Below, one piece after another: positions 1 through 5,567 of a stretch of 7,391 nucleotides of DNA. A model generated the notes under the pieces. It ran no database searches, was not told where the DNA came from, and saw only the letters and a list, made by a program, of their open reading frames with translations. A program made the translations under genes and the position numbers. The stretch comes from Thermoleophilaceae bacterium (lineage in GTDB: Bacteria > Actinomycetota > Thermoleophilia > Solirubrobacterales > Thermoleophilaceae). The stretch's first letter is position 1, and the number at the start of each line of letters is the position of its first letter. The stretch is from the NCBI GenBank assembly GCA_013696905.1, contig JACCXP010000155.1, positions 1-7,391 of the forward strand, read 5' to 3'.

Positions 1-756
1 GCGCCCACGCGCCGCCAGCTCGTCGCCGGCGCCGCCGCGACCCTCGGCGGCATCGGCATGCTGGGCCTCGCCGAGGACGCTCCGGCCCGCGCTCGCTACT
101 CGAAGCATCGTGAGAACTCCGAGGAGCTGATGAACGTGATCGCCACGGCCGAAGTGGCCGGCGTGATCCTCAACACGCTCGCCTACGAGCAGGGCGCGCG
201 CCTGTTTCCGCGCGACCCCGCGACGCAGCGCAACTTCGGCGCCGCCGCGCGCCAGGATCTCCTCCATTACCAGGCCCTGATCGGCAAGGAGATCGGCGCC
301 AAGCCACTGACCAAGCAGATCTGGATCCCGAACGCCGTGTTGGCCACGCGCGCCAGCCTGCTCGAGACGATCGAGATCGCCTCGACGGTCTTCATCAACG
401 CGTACCTGCTCGCGACGACGGTCTTCGCGAACCGCGAGAAGGCCGTGCTGGCGCGCCAGGCAGCGGAGTTCATGGGCGTCGAGGCCGTCCATCGCGCGGT
501 GGCGCGCCAGGCCAACGGCAAGCCCGTGCTCGATCGCGCGTTCATGCGCTACAGCCAGCCGGAGGACTCCGCCGACTCGCCGATCAAGGGCGCGCCAGGC
601 TTCCGCACCGCGCTTGGGCACGTGCAGTTCTTCGAGTCGCTCGGGTTCGGCTTCGGCAAGCCGGGCACGGGCCAGCCGGGAGCCCTCTACAACTTCGACG
701 AAGTGATCACGCGCACGCCGGAGGACCCGGCGGTGACGACGCGCGCACCACGCTAG
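1..756 (+). CDS. Tat-exported ferritin-like domain protein (5' end outside window)
   Basis: The reading frame is open from base 1 with no ATG, GTG or TTG before the ATG at 58, so the true start lies upstream and 251 residues are visible. The first residues read T-R-R-Q-L-V followed by an Ala/Gly/Leu-rich stretch, which looks like a twin-arginine (Tat) signal; starting at 58 would discard it. The mature part is a predicted four-helix bundle with ferritin-like ligand patterns: AEVAGVILNTLAYE, RQDLLHYQ, ETIEIASTVF and GVEAVHRA. These are Glu and His residues spaced as in the Ferritin_2 group (DUF4439/pfam13668-like). The second helix carries Asp where a Glu-x-x-His is often seen. Such proteins are exported and presumably bind iron or another metal; the substrate is unknown. 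The tail after the bundle is Pro/Thr-rich. A tRNA gene on the opposite strand begins 17 bases after the stop. The family is fairly sure; the physiological role is not. Confidence 0.82.
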   Translation, partial: APTRRQLVAGAAATLGGIGMLGLAEDAPARARYSKHRENSEELMNVIATAEVAGVILNTLAYEQGARLFPRDPATQRNFGAAARQDLLHYQALIGKEIGAKPLTKQIWIPNAVLATRASLLETIEIASTVFINAYLLATTVFANREKAVLARQAAEFMGVEAVHRAVARQANGKPVLDRAFMRYSQPEDSADSPIKGAPGFRTALGHVQFFESLGFGFGKPGTGQPGALYNFDEVITRTPEDPAVTTRAPR

Positions 757-772
757 GGAGCGCTTCGCGGAG

Positions 773-855
773 TGCGGCGGGTGGGATTCGAACCCACACG
801 CCCTTTCGGGCAATGCATTTTGAGTGCATCGAGTCTGCCGTTCCTCCACCGCCGC
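773..855 (-). tRNA. tRNA-Leu (anticodon CAA)
   Basis: Read on the minus strand, this is an 83-nt class II tRNA. The acceptor strands GCGGCGG and CCGCCGC pair fully. The anticodon stem ATGCA/TGCAT closes the loop CTCAAAA, giving anticodon CAA (reads UUG). The long variable arm is a GCCC-GAAA-GGGC hairpin, and the T arm is GTGGG-TTCGAAT-CCCAC. The discriminator base is A, as expected for leucine. CCA is not encoded; the bases after the discriminator are CTC. It is convergent with the ferritin-like gene. Confidence 0.97.
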
Positions 856-871
856 GGGGATCGGTAGGGCG

Positions 872-901
872 AGTCTAGAAGCGGCACACGCGCTCCCGCA
901 A
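872..901 (-). promoter_or_regulatory. Candidate promoter of tRNA-Leu(CAA)
   Basis: On the minus strand there is a -35-like TTGCGG (896-901), an 18-base spacer and a -10-like TAGACT (872-877), ending 16 bases before the tRNA 5' end. The spacing and position fit a sigma-70-type promoter. The -35 matches the consensus only in TTG, so this is a plausible but unproven call. Confidence 0.45.
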
Positions 902-951
902 GGTGACGATCATGGCACCGCCCGGTGGCGGAATCTGACACCATACGGTGC

Positions 952-957
952 TAAGCT
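952..957 (+). promoter_or_regulatory. -10-like box for a leaderless ATPase transcript
   Basis: TAAGCT lies 8 bases before the TTG start at 966, the distance expected when transcription begins at or next to the start codon. An in-frame TAG at 957-959 rules out any earlier start in this frame. The 6 bases between that stop and the TTG hold no Shine-Dalgarno. No convincing -35 is visible. The same hexamer occurs 7 bases before the GTG start at 5568. Confidence 0.38.
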
Positions 958-965
958 AGAACACC

Positions 966-2072
966 TTGGCTAGCCCGTTCGTATATGAGGAGCCGGTCGA
1001 CCCGAGCGGGCTGATCGATCGGGCCGGCGAGTTGCGGCTGCTGGAAGATCGCGCGTTGGACGGCCGCAACAGCCGCCTGGAGGGTGCCCGGCGGTACGGC
1101 AAGACGTCGCTGCTGCGAGCGACGCTCGCCGCGGTGCAGAGGGACGGGGCAATCCCCATCGAAGTCGGCTTCCTCGGGTGCGTGACTGCAGCGGACGTCG
1201 CGCAGCGGATCGAGCGCGCCTACAGCGCGCAGCTCGACTCCCGCCTGCGCCGGTGGTATGACGGTCTGGTCCGGACGCTGAACCCAACCGTCAGCGCAGC
1301 GCCGGCCGGCGTCGGCGTCAAGGCGACGCCCCAGATAAGCGCGCCGGGCCTGCTGGATCGGCTGGCGCTTCCGCGTCGCATTCATGAGCGTACCGGCCGC
1401 CCGTGCGTGATCGCCTTCGACGAGTTCCAGGAGGTGGTGCGGATCGATGCCGCGCTGCCCGGGGTGTTCCGCTCGGAGCTCGAGGGCCAAGGCAATGCGG
1501 CGGCCTACATCTTCTCGGGCTCGCATCCGGGCCTGATGCGCGCGCTGTTCGGCGACCGGCGGCACGCTTTCTTCGCGCAGGCTGCTCCCGTCGAGGTCGG
1601 GCGCTTGCCGCCGGACGACCTGGCCGACTACATCGTGGCGCGCTTTGCCGACGGTCGGCGCGACCCGGGTGAGGCGCTCGGCCCATTGCTCGACGCCGCC
1701 GAAGGACATCCGCAGCGCGCGATGCTGCTGGCCCATCATCTGTACGAGCGCCTCGACGCCGGCCAGCGGGGCGACATCGAAGCCTGGATCGACGCCCTTC
1801 AGGCCGCCCGACTGGAGGGACGCGGCGAGGTCCAGGTCCTGTGGGAGTCCTGCACGTCGCTCGAACGTCGCGTCTTGAAGGTCATCGCGCAGCGGACCGT
1901 CGCTCTGGGCAGCCACGAGGCCGACGTACGCTTCGGCCTGCCGAAGGGGGGATCTGCCCGCGCGGCCGTCGAGCGGCTGTTGGGCGACGGCCACCTCGTC
2001 GATGACGCGGCGACGCGCACCGGATGGCGGCTCGTCGATCCGTTCCTGGGCTCGTGGCTGCGCGAAAGCTGA
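966..2072 (+). CDS. P-loop (archaeal-ATPase/STAND-like) ATP-binding protein
   Basis: This is a 368-residue ATPase. The Walker A motif is G-A-R-R-Y-G-K46-T47, typical of the single-domain archaeal-ATPase group (pfam01637-like), which usually reads GPRRxGKTSLL. Walker B is VIAFDEFQEV with D152-E153, and a sensor-1-like strand reads YIFSGSH (181-187). The C-terminal third (about 290-368) looks like a winged helix ending in WRLVDPFLGSWLR, as in relatives. The N-terminal PFVYEEPVDPSGLIDR matches the conserved opening of the family, so the start must be very near it. The TTG at 966 is the only usable start, because a TAG lies 9 bases upstream. No effector domain, signal or membrane segment is seen, and its target is unknown; relatives are linked loosely to DNA or signalling roles. 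The gene sits alone between two opposite-strand tRNA-Leu genes, and its TGA touches the 3' end of tRNA-Leu(UAG) with no gap. Family sure, function unknown. Confidence 0.85.
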   Translation: MASPFVYEEPVDPSGLIDRAGELRLLEDRALDGRNSRLEGARRYGKTSLLRATLAAVQRDGAIPIEVGFLGCVTAADVAQRIERAYSAQLDSRLRRWYDGLVRTLNPTVSAAPAGVGVKATPQISAPGLLDRLALPRRIHERTGRPCVIAFDEFQEVVRIDAALPGVFRSELEGQGNAAAYIFSGSHPGLMRALFGDRRHAFFAQAAPVEVGRLPPDDLADYIVARFADGRRDPGEALGPLLDAAEGHPQRAMLLAHHLYERLDAGQRGDIEAWIDALQAARLEGRGEVQVLWESCTSLERRVLKVIAQRTVALGSHEADVRFGLPKGGSARAAVERLLGDGHLVDDAATRTGWRLVDPFLGSWLRES

Positions 2073-2156
2073 TGCGGATGGAGGGACTCGAACCCCCACG
2101 AGGTCTCCCTCGCCAGCACCTAAAGCTGGTGCGTCTACCGGTTCCGCCACATCCGC
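2073..2156 (-). tRNA. tRNA-Leu (anticodon UAG)
   Basis: This is an 84-nt class II tRNA on the minus strand. Acceptor GCGGATG pairs with CATCCGC. The anticodon stem CCAGC/GCTGG closes the loop TTTAGGT, giving anticodon UAG (reads CUA and other CUN codons). The variable arm is CGAGGGAGACCTCG, and the T arm is GGGGG-TTCGAGT-CCCTC with one G-U pair. The discriminator is A and CCA is not encoded. Its 3' end directly abuts the stop codon of the convergent ATPase gene, leaving no room for a terminator between them. Confidence 0.97.
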
Positions 2157-2162
2157 GGCGAG

Positions 2163-2240
2163 CTAGCGCAAGGTACCCCAGTAATGCCGCACGTTGAGCG
2201 CTACGTCAAGGACACGGCTGATGCGATCGAGAAAGCTCAT
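2163..2240 (-). CDS. Possible 25-residue small protein between tRNA genes
   Basis: On the minus strand a GGAG (2246-2249) sits 5 bases before an ATG (2238-2240) that opens a 25-codon ORF ending at TAG (2163-2165), 6 bases before tRNA-Leu(UAG). The peptide starts MSFLDRISRVLDVAL and ends HYWGTLR. Hydrophobic residues at 3, 4, 7, 10, 11, 14, 15 and 17 alternate with charged or polar residues at 5, 6, 9, 12 and 16, which fits an amphipathic helix. About 70% of third positions are G or C, below the neighbouring genes but above random expectation for an AT-richer spacer. Many bacteria have secE after tRNA-Trp; this is not SecE. It could be a real small gene co-transcribed with the tRNAs or a chance ORF. 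The candidate tRNA-Leu promoter would lie inside it. Confidence 0.35.
   Translation of the reverse strand: MSFLDRISRVLDVALNVRHYWGTLR
2170..2209 (-). promoter_or_regulatory. Weak promoter-like elements before tRNA-Leu(UAG)
   Basis: The minus strand carries TACCTT (2170-2175), a -10-like box 13 bases before the tRNA, with CTCAAC 17 bases further up as a poor -35. A better -35, TTGACG (2204-2209), is 28 bases from that -10 and would need ATTACT (2180-2185, 18-base spacer) instead. The two elements do not combine into one clean promoter, so the tRNA may also be read through from tRNA-Trp. Confidence 0.22.
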
Positions 2241-2314
2241 GTGGTCTCCGTACCGACGCTTCCTCTCCTGCTAGCAGTCTAGCGAGGTACTTGGCTAGCA
2301 AGGGGTCCCTGGAG

Positions 2315-2389
2315 CGGGGCAGCCAGGACTCGAACCTGGGACCTCCGGTTTTGGAGACCGGCGCTACCACCAAACTGAGCTACTGCCCC
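2315..2389 (-). tRNA. tRNA-Trp (anticodon CCA)
   Basis: This is a 75-nt tRNA on the minus strand. Acceptor GGGGCAG pairs with CTGCCCC, and the D arm is GCTC...GAGC-like (GCTCAGTTTGGTGGTAGC). The anticodon stem CCGGT/ACCGG closes the loop CTCCAAA, giving anticodon CCA. The T arm is CCAGG-TTCGAGT-CCTGG. Discriminator G fits tryptophan, and CCA is not encoded. Unlike the arrangement common in bacteria, secE-nusG does not follow; instead a small ORF and tRNA-Leu(UAG) lie downstream. Confidence 0.97.
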
Positions 2390-2401
2390 CGATGTCCCAC
2401 G

Positions 2402-2407
2402 ATAGTA
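2402..2407 (-). promoter_or_regulatory. -10-like box of tRNA-Trp
   Basis: TACTAT on the minus strand lies 12 bases before the tRNA-Trp 5' end and matches TATAAT at four of six positions. No good -35 is seen 16-19 bases further up, where the sequence is GC-rich. A short inverted repeat (GAGCT-GATTAG-AGCTC, 2447-2462) lies farther upstream and is too small to call a terminator. Confidence 0.35.
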
Positions 2408-2513
2408 ATGACGCGCAGGGTCGCCGTCGCTCGATGAGGCTCCGCTGAGCTGATTAGAGCTCCTGGCCGCTACACGCCTAACGCTCAGGCCGCGTGCGCG
2501 ACTCGGGCTGACC

Positions 2514-2727
2514 TCAGCGGCTGATGATCTTCGTCAGCGAGGAGCGCAGGGCGTTCACGCGGTCGGGCGGGCCCGTCACGTTGACCGACAGCGACCCATA
2601 GCCGCCGCTTGCGCGCGCGCTCTGCGGTCGTGGCCGTCGGCTTGAACACGTCTCGGCCGTCGCTGGGATCCATCGTGGCCGGATCGACCCGGTCGGGCCC
2701 GTTCTTAGCGCCGCCCGTATGCTTGCG
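2514..2727 (-). pseudogene. Frameshifted coding remnant, family not recognised
   Basis: Two stretches on the minus strand look coding, but in different frames. The upstream one (about 2727 to 2615) reads KHTGGAKNGPDRVDPATMDP, then DGRDVFKPTATTAERA, with about 85% G/C at third positions. The downstream one (about 2615 to the TGA at 2514-2516) reads SGGYGSLSVNVTGPPDRVNA, then LRSSLTKIISR, with nearly every third position G or C. The frames meet at GCGCGCGCGC (2611-2620). Adding one GC unit (or removing one base) joins them into one ORF. No ATG, GTG or TTG starts the upstream part before it runs antisense into ridA; the nearest is a GTG at about 2789. It may be a decayed 3' end cut by the ridA operon, a slippage variant, or a base-calling error. 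I do not recognise the protein. The remaining stretch 2410-2513 holds nothing else I can support. Confidence 0.45.
2718..2723 (+). promoter_or_regulatory. -10-like TATGCT before ridA
   Basis: TATGCT ends 10 bases before the ATG at 2734, so a transcript could start at or just before that codon. There is no Shine-Dalgarno before either 2719 or 2734, which agrees with leaderless translation. No -35 is apparent. If this box is real, the ATG at 2719, which overlaps it, cannot be the start. Confidence 0.25.
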
Positions 2728-2733
2728 CGCGCG

Positions 2734-3129
2734 ATGGGCGGACGTGAGGAGATACGGGTCGAGAGCATGAGCGAGCCGCTCAGCCACTACACCGACGCGG
2801 TCCGCGGCGGCGACCAGCTCTACATCTCGGGCGTCGCCCCGCTCGACGGCGACGGGCGGCTCGTGGGCGCCGGTGACCCCGTCGCCCAGACGCGCCGTGT
2901 CTTCGAGAACATGGCCCAGATCCTCGACGCCGCGGGCGCCTCCTTCGCCGACATCGTCAAGATCACCGTCTACCTCAAGGACGTCTCCCACCGCCAGGCG
3001 ATCAACCCCGTCCGCCAGGAGTTCTTCGGCGACGCGCGGCCTGCCTCGACGCTTGTCGAGGTGAGCGATCTGGCGGTGCCGGGCATGCTCGTCGAGGTGG
3101 AAGCGGTCGCCTGGGCGGGGCGCGCGTAG
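2734..3129 (+). CDS. RidA (YjgF/YER057c/UK114) family protein
   Basis: This 131-residue protein has the usual RidA length. RidA trimers hydrolyse reactive enamine/imine intermediates such as 2-aminoacrylate in the cytoplasm. Visible family marks are the opening EPLSHYTDAVRGGDQLYISG, the helix TRRVFENMAQILDAAGASFADIVKITVYL, and the C-terminal block DARPASTLVEVSDLAVPGMLVEVEAVAW. In that block R102 and E123 correspond to the Arg and Glu that hold substrate in active RidA. The start at 2734 is chosen because residues from EEIRV onward are family-like; 2719 and 2767 are alternatives (a GAGGAG at 2747-2752 precedes the latter by 14 bases). The stop codon is followed immediately by the ATG of the dehydratase gene, so the two are translationally coupled. 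In this operon it probably protects against or processes a reactive by-product; a 2-aminomuconate-deaminase-like role is an alternative. Confidence 0.88.
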   Translation: MGGREEIRVESMSEPLSHYTDAVRGGDQLYISGVAPLDGDGRLVGAGDPVAQTRRVFENMAQILDAAGASFADIVKITVYLKDVSHRQAINPVRQEFFGDARPASTLVEVSDLAVPGMLVEVEAVAWAGRA

Positions 3130-4062
3130 ATGCGCTTTTGCAGCGTCTGGCTACCCGACGAGCAGCGCGGGCTGCTCTGTGCCGTCGGCGCCGAGGGCGA
3201 GCTGCGGGCGGTCGCAGCGGGCGATCGGCGCTTCGCCGACGTCGGCGAGCTCGTGACGAGGGGCGGCGGCCTGGCCGGACTCGCGGCCGCCGCGGAGGGC
3301 ATGCTGTCCGCCGAGCCGCTCGGCCGCTTCGGCGAGATCGAGCACGGCGAGCCCGATCCCGGCCGCCTGCACCTGCTGCCCCCGGTGCGCCCGCCCGAGG
3401 TCTGGGCCGCCGGGGTGACGTACGAGGTCAGCCGCGAGGCCCGCATCCACGAGTCGACGGAGGCCGACGTCTACCAGCGGATCTACGACGCCGAGCGTCC
3501 CGAGATCTTCTTCAAGGCCACGGGCCCGCGCGTGCTCGGTCCGGGGGCGGCGCTCGGCCTGCGCGGGGACTCCAACTGGCATGTCCCCGAGCCCGAGCTC
3601 GGCCTCGTGCTCGGCTCGGACGGGTCGGTGCTCGGCTACACGCTCGGCAACGACCTCTCGAGCCGCGACATCGAGGGCGAGAACCCGCTCTACCTGCCGC
3701 AGGCGAAGATCTTCGCCGGCGCGTGCTCGCTCGGTCCGGTGGTCCTCTCCGCCGAGGAGATCGACGACCCCTACGCGCTGACGATCGCGATGCGCATCGA
3801 GCGCGCCGGCGAGGCGGTCTTCGAGGACGCGATCGCGACCTCGTCGCTGCACGTGCGGCTCGAGACGCTGGTCGAGTACCTGCGCCGCGACAACTGGTTG
3901 CCGCCCGTCTCGGTGCTGCTCACGGGCACCGGCATCGTGCCGCCGGACGAGTTCACGCTCGAGATCGGAGACGTCGTGGAGATCTCCTGCCAGCCGATAG
4001 GCTCGCTGCGCAATCGCCTGGCCTCCGCCGGCGACCTGCCAGCGCCCGCGGCCTGGGCGTAG
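3130..4062 (+). CDS. FAH-family 2-keto-3-deoxy-pentonate dehydratase
   Basis: This 310-residue protein has a fumarylacetoacetate-hydrolase fold in its C-terminal two thirds (about 85-300). The segment PEIFFKATGPRVLG...SNWHVPEPELGLVLGS...LGYTLGNDLSSRDIEGENPLYLPQAKIFAG resembles 2-keto-3-deoxy-D-arabinonate dehydratase of Sulfolobus (KdaD) much more than fumarylacetoacetases. The metal ligands are E154, E156 and D175, with K193 as the active-site lysine. Their spacing (0, 2, 21, 39) equals that of Glu143, Glu145, Asp164 and Lys182 of the Sulfolobus enzyme as I remember it. The reaction would be 2-keto-3-deoxy-pentonate to alpha-ketoglutarate semialdehyde plus water. The gene starts directly after the ridA stop with no Shine-Dalgarno of its own, and the product's consumer is encoded next. 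Which pentose (D-xylose, D- or L-arabinose) cannot be told. Other FAH hydratase/decarboxylase roles are possible but less likely. Confidence 0.82.
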   Translation: MRFCSVWLPDEQRGLLCAVGAEGELRAVAAGDRRFADVGELVTRGGGLAGLAAAAEGMLSAEPLGRFGEIEHGEPDPGRLHLLPPVRPPEVWAAGVTYEVSREARIHESTEADVYQRIYDAERPEIFFKATGPRVLGPGAALGLRGDSNWHVPEPELGLVLGSDGSVLGYTLGNDLSSRDIEGENPLYLPQAKIFAGACSLGPVVLSAEEIDDPYALTIAMRIERAGEAVFEDAIATSSLHVRLETLVEYLRRDNWLPPVSVLLTGTGIVPPDEFTLEIGDVVEISCQPIGSLRNRLASAGDLPAPAAWA

Positions 4063-4090
4063 TTCTCTGCACCACCTCGAAGCCGGATCA

Positions 4091-4097
4091 AGGGAGG
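4091..4097 (+). promoter_or_regulatory. Shine-Dalgarno of the aldehyde dehydrogenase gene
   Basis: AGGGAGG lies 4 bases before the ATG at 4102. It is the only strong Shine-Dalgarno in front of a gene in this window; the other complete starts (966, 2734, 3130, 5568) lack one. It fixes the start of the aldehyde dehydrogenase. Confidence 0.75.
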
Positions 4098-4101
4098 CGG
4101 G

Positions 4102-5550
4102 ATGACCGCAACGACCGATAGCACGACCGCGACAGCCGTCCGTCACCTGATCGGCGGCGAGTGGCTGGGCGAGCCTGTCAAGGAGCGGCGCAACCCGGCC
4201 CGGCCCGACGAGGTCGTGGCCGAGCTGCCCGACGGCGGCCCCGGCGAGGTCGAGGCCGCGATCGCGGCAGCCGCGGAGGCGCTCCCCGGGTGGCGCAAGA
4301 CCGCCGCGCCGGCGCGCGGGGCGATCCTCGGTCGCGCGGCCGAATTGCTGACGGCGCGTAAGCAGGAGATCGGGCGCGACCTGTGCGCGGAGGAGGGAAA
4401 GACGCTGACCGAGGCGACGATGGAGGTGCAGCGGGCCTCGGACATCATGCGCTACCACGCGGGCACGGGCTGGCGCCTCGGCGGCGAGAGCCTCCCCTCG
4501 AGCCTCCCGAACACCCACCTCTACACCCAGCACGAGCCGCTCGGGGTGGTGGCGTTGATCACGCCCTGGAACTTCCCGATCGCGATCCCGGCGTGGAAGC
4601 TCGCGCCCGCGCTCGTCTCCGGCAACACCGTCGTGATGAAGCCGGCCGGCCTGACGCCGCTGTCGGTGCAGCACATGGCCGAGTGCCTGATCGAGGCCGG
4701 CCTGCCCGATGGGGTCCTCAACATCGTGATCGGCTCTGGGTCGACGGTCGGAGACGCGCTCGTGCGCGACGAGCGCGTGGCCGGGGTCTCCTTCACGGGC
4801 TCGACCGACGTCGGGATCAAGATCCACGAGATCGCCTCGGCGCGGATGGCCCGCGTCCAGCTCGAGATGGGCGGCAAGAACGCGGTGATCGTGCTCGACG
4901 ACGCAGACCCGGAGCTCGCCGCACAGGTCGTGGCCCAGGGTGGCTACGGGCTCACCGGCCAGGCCTGCACGGCCACCAGCCGCGTGATCGCGACGCCGGG
5001 CGCCCACGACGCCTTCGTCGATGCCCTGACCAAGGCCGCGAGCGCCTGGGCGCCGGGCGACGGCCAGCAGGACGGCGTGAAGATGGGCCCCGTGGTGAGC
5101 GACTCGCAGCTCGAGACCGACCGCTCCTACATGGACGTCGCTCGTGAGGAGGGCGCGGAGGTCGCGACCGGCGGGACGAACGAGGACTTCTTCTTCCAGC
5201 CGACGGTGCTGACGGGCGTGTCGCAGACGATGCGCGTCGCGCGCGAGGAGATCTTCGGCCCCGTCATCAGCGTGCTCGCGGCCGGCGACCTCGACGAGGC
5301 GATCGCGATCACGAATGCCTCGCCCTACGGCCTCACCGGCGGGATCGTGACCAACGACCTCAAGGCGGCGATGCGCTTCGCGGACGAGGCCGAGGTGGGG
5401 GTGGTAAAGATCAACCGGCCGACCACCGGGCTTGACCTGAACGCGCCCTTCGGCGGCTACAAGCAGTCCTCGACCGGCACCTTCCGCGAGCAGGGCTCGA
5501 CCGCGACCGACTTCTATACGCGCGTGAAGACCGTCTACATGGGTGCCTAG
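4102..5550 (+). CDS. Aldehyde dehydrogenase, likely alpha-ketoglutarate semialdehyde (2,5-dioxovalerate) dehydrogenase
   Basis: This is a full-length 482-residue NAD(P)-dependent aldehyde dehydrogenase. Cofactor and catalytic marks are in order: TPWNFP with N157, VMKPAG with K180, FTGSTDVG (231-238), LEMGG with the general base E255, TGQACTATSR with the nucleophile C289, EEIFGP with E383, and PFGGYKQSS (449-457). The block TGQxCTATSRVI and the overall pattern are characteristic of alpha-ketoglutarate semialdehyde dehydrogenases, which oxidise the semialdehyde to alpha-ketoglutarate. The gene directly upstream encodes the dehydratase that makes that semialdehyde, which supports the assignment. 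A strong Shine-Dalgarno precedes the ATG, 39 bases after the dehydratase stop. Succinate-semialdehyde or other aldehyde activity cannot be excluded from sequence alone. Confidence 0.87.
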   Translation: MTATTDSTTATAVRHLIGGEWLGEPVKERRNPARPDEVVAELPDGGPGEVEAAIAAAAEALPGWRKTAAPARGAILGRAAELLTARKQEIGRDLCAEEGKTLTEATMEVQRASDIMRYHAGTGWRLGGESLPSSLPNTHLYTQHEPLGVVALITPWNFPIAIPAWKLAPALVSGNTVVMKPAGLTPLSVQHMAECLIEAGLPDGVLNIVIGSGSTVGDALVRDERVAGVSFTGSTDVGIKIHEIASARMARVQLEMGGKNAVIVLDDADPELAAQVVAQGGYGLTGQACTATSRVIATPGAHDAFVDALTKAASAWAPGDGQQDGVKMGPVVSDSQLETDRSYMDVAREEGAEVATGGTNEDFFFQPTVLTGVSQTMRVAREEIFGPVISVLAAGDLDEAIAITNASPYGLTGGIVTNDLKAAMRFADEAEVGVVKINRPTTGLDLNAPFGGYKQSSTGTFREQGSTATDFYTRVKTVYMGA

Positions 5551-5554
5551 CGCT

Positions 5555-5560
5555 TAAGCT
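5555..5560 (+). promoter_or_regulatory. -10-like box for a leaderless formate dehydrogenase transcript
   Basis: TAAGCT lies 7 bases before the GTG start at 5568 in a 17-base gap, with no Shine-Dalgarno between. The position is the one expected for a leaderless promoter, and the same hexamer stands 8 bases before the ATPase TTG at 966. No convincing -35 is present in the end of the aldehyde dehydrogenase gene. Confidence 0.38.
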
Positions 5561-5567
5561 CAGCCCC

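Noticed and set aside
757..772. Short CGC-GAA-GCG hairpin between the ferritin-like gene and tRNA-Leu(CAA), a possible terminator.
   Set aside because: The stem is only three base pairs with no U-tract on either strand.
951..2150. Long minus-strand frame (399 codons) opposite the ATPase, running through tRNA-Leu(UAG).
   Set aside because: It is a shadow of the ATPase codons in GC-rich DNA; it overlaps a tRNA and has no recognisable motif, while the plus strand has Walker A and B.
965..2299. A 10-base direct repeat CTTGGCTAGC at 965-974 and 2290-2299 flanks the ATPase, tRNA-Leu(UAG) and the small ORF, like an insertion footprint.
   Set aside because: Ten bases is short enough to recur by chance in 7 kb, the match does not extend on either side, and no transposase or integrase lies between.
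3151..5007. Very long minus-strand frame (618 codons) opposite the dehydratase and aldehyde dehydrogenase genes.
   Set aside because: It is low-complexity Arg/Gly/Ala/Asp-rich sequence typical of antisense frames in high-GC DNA; the plus-strand genes carry full catalytic motifs.
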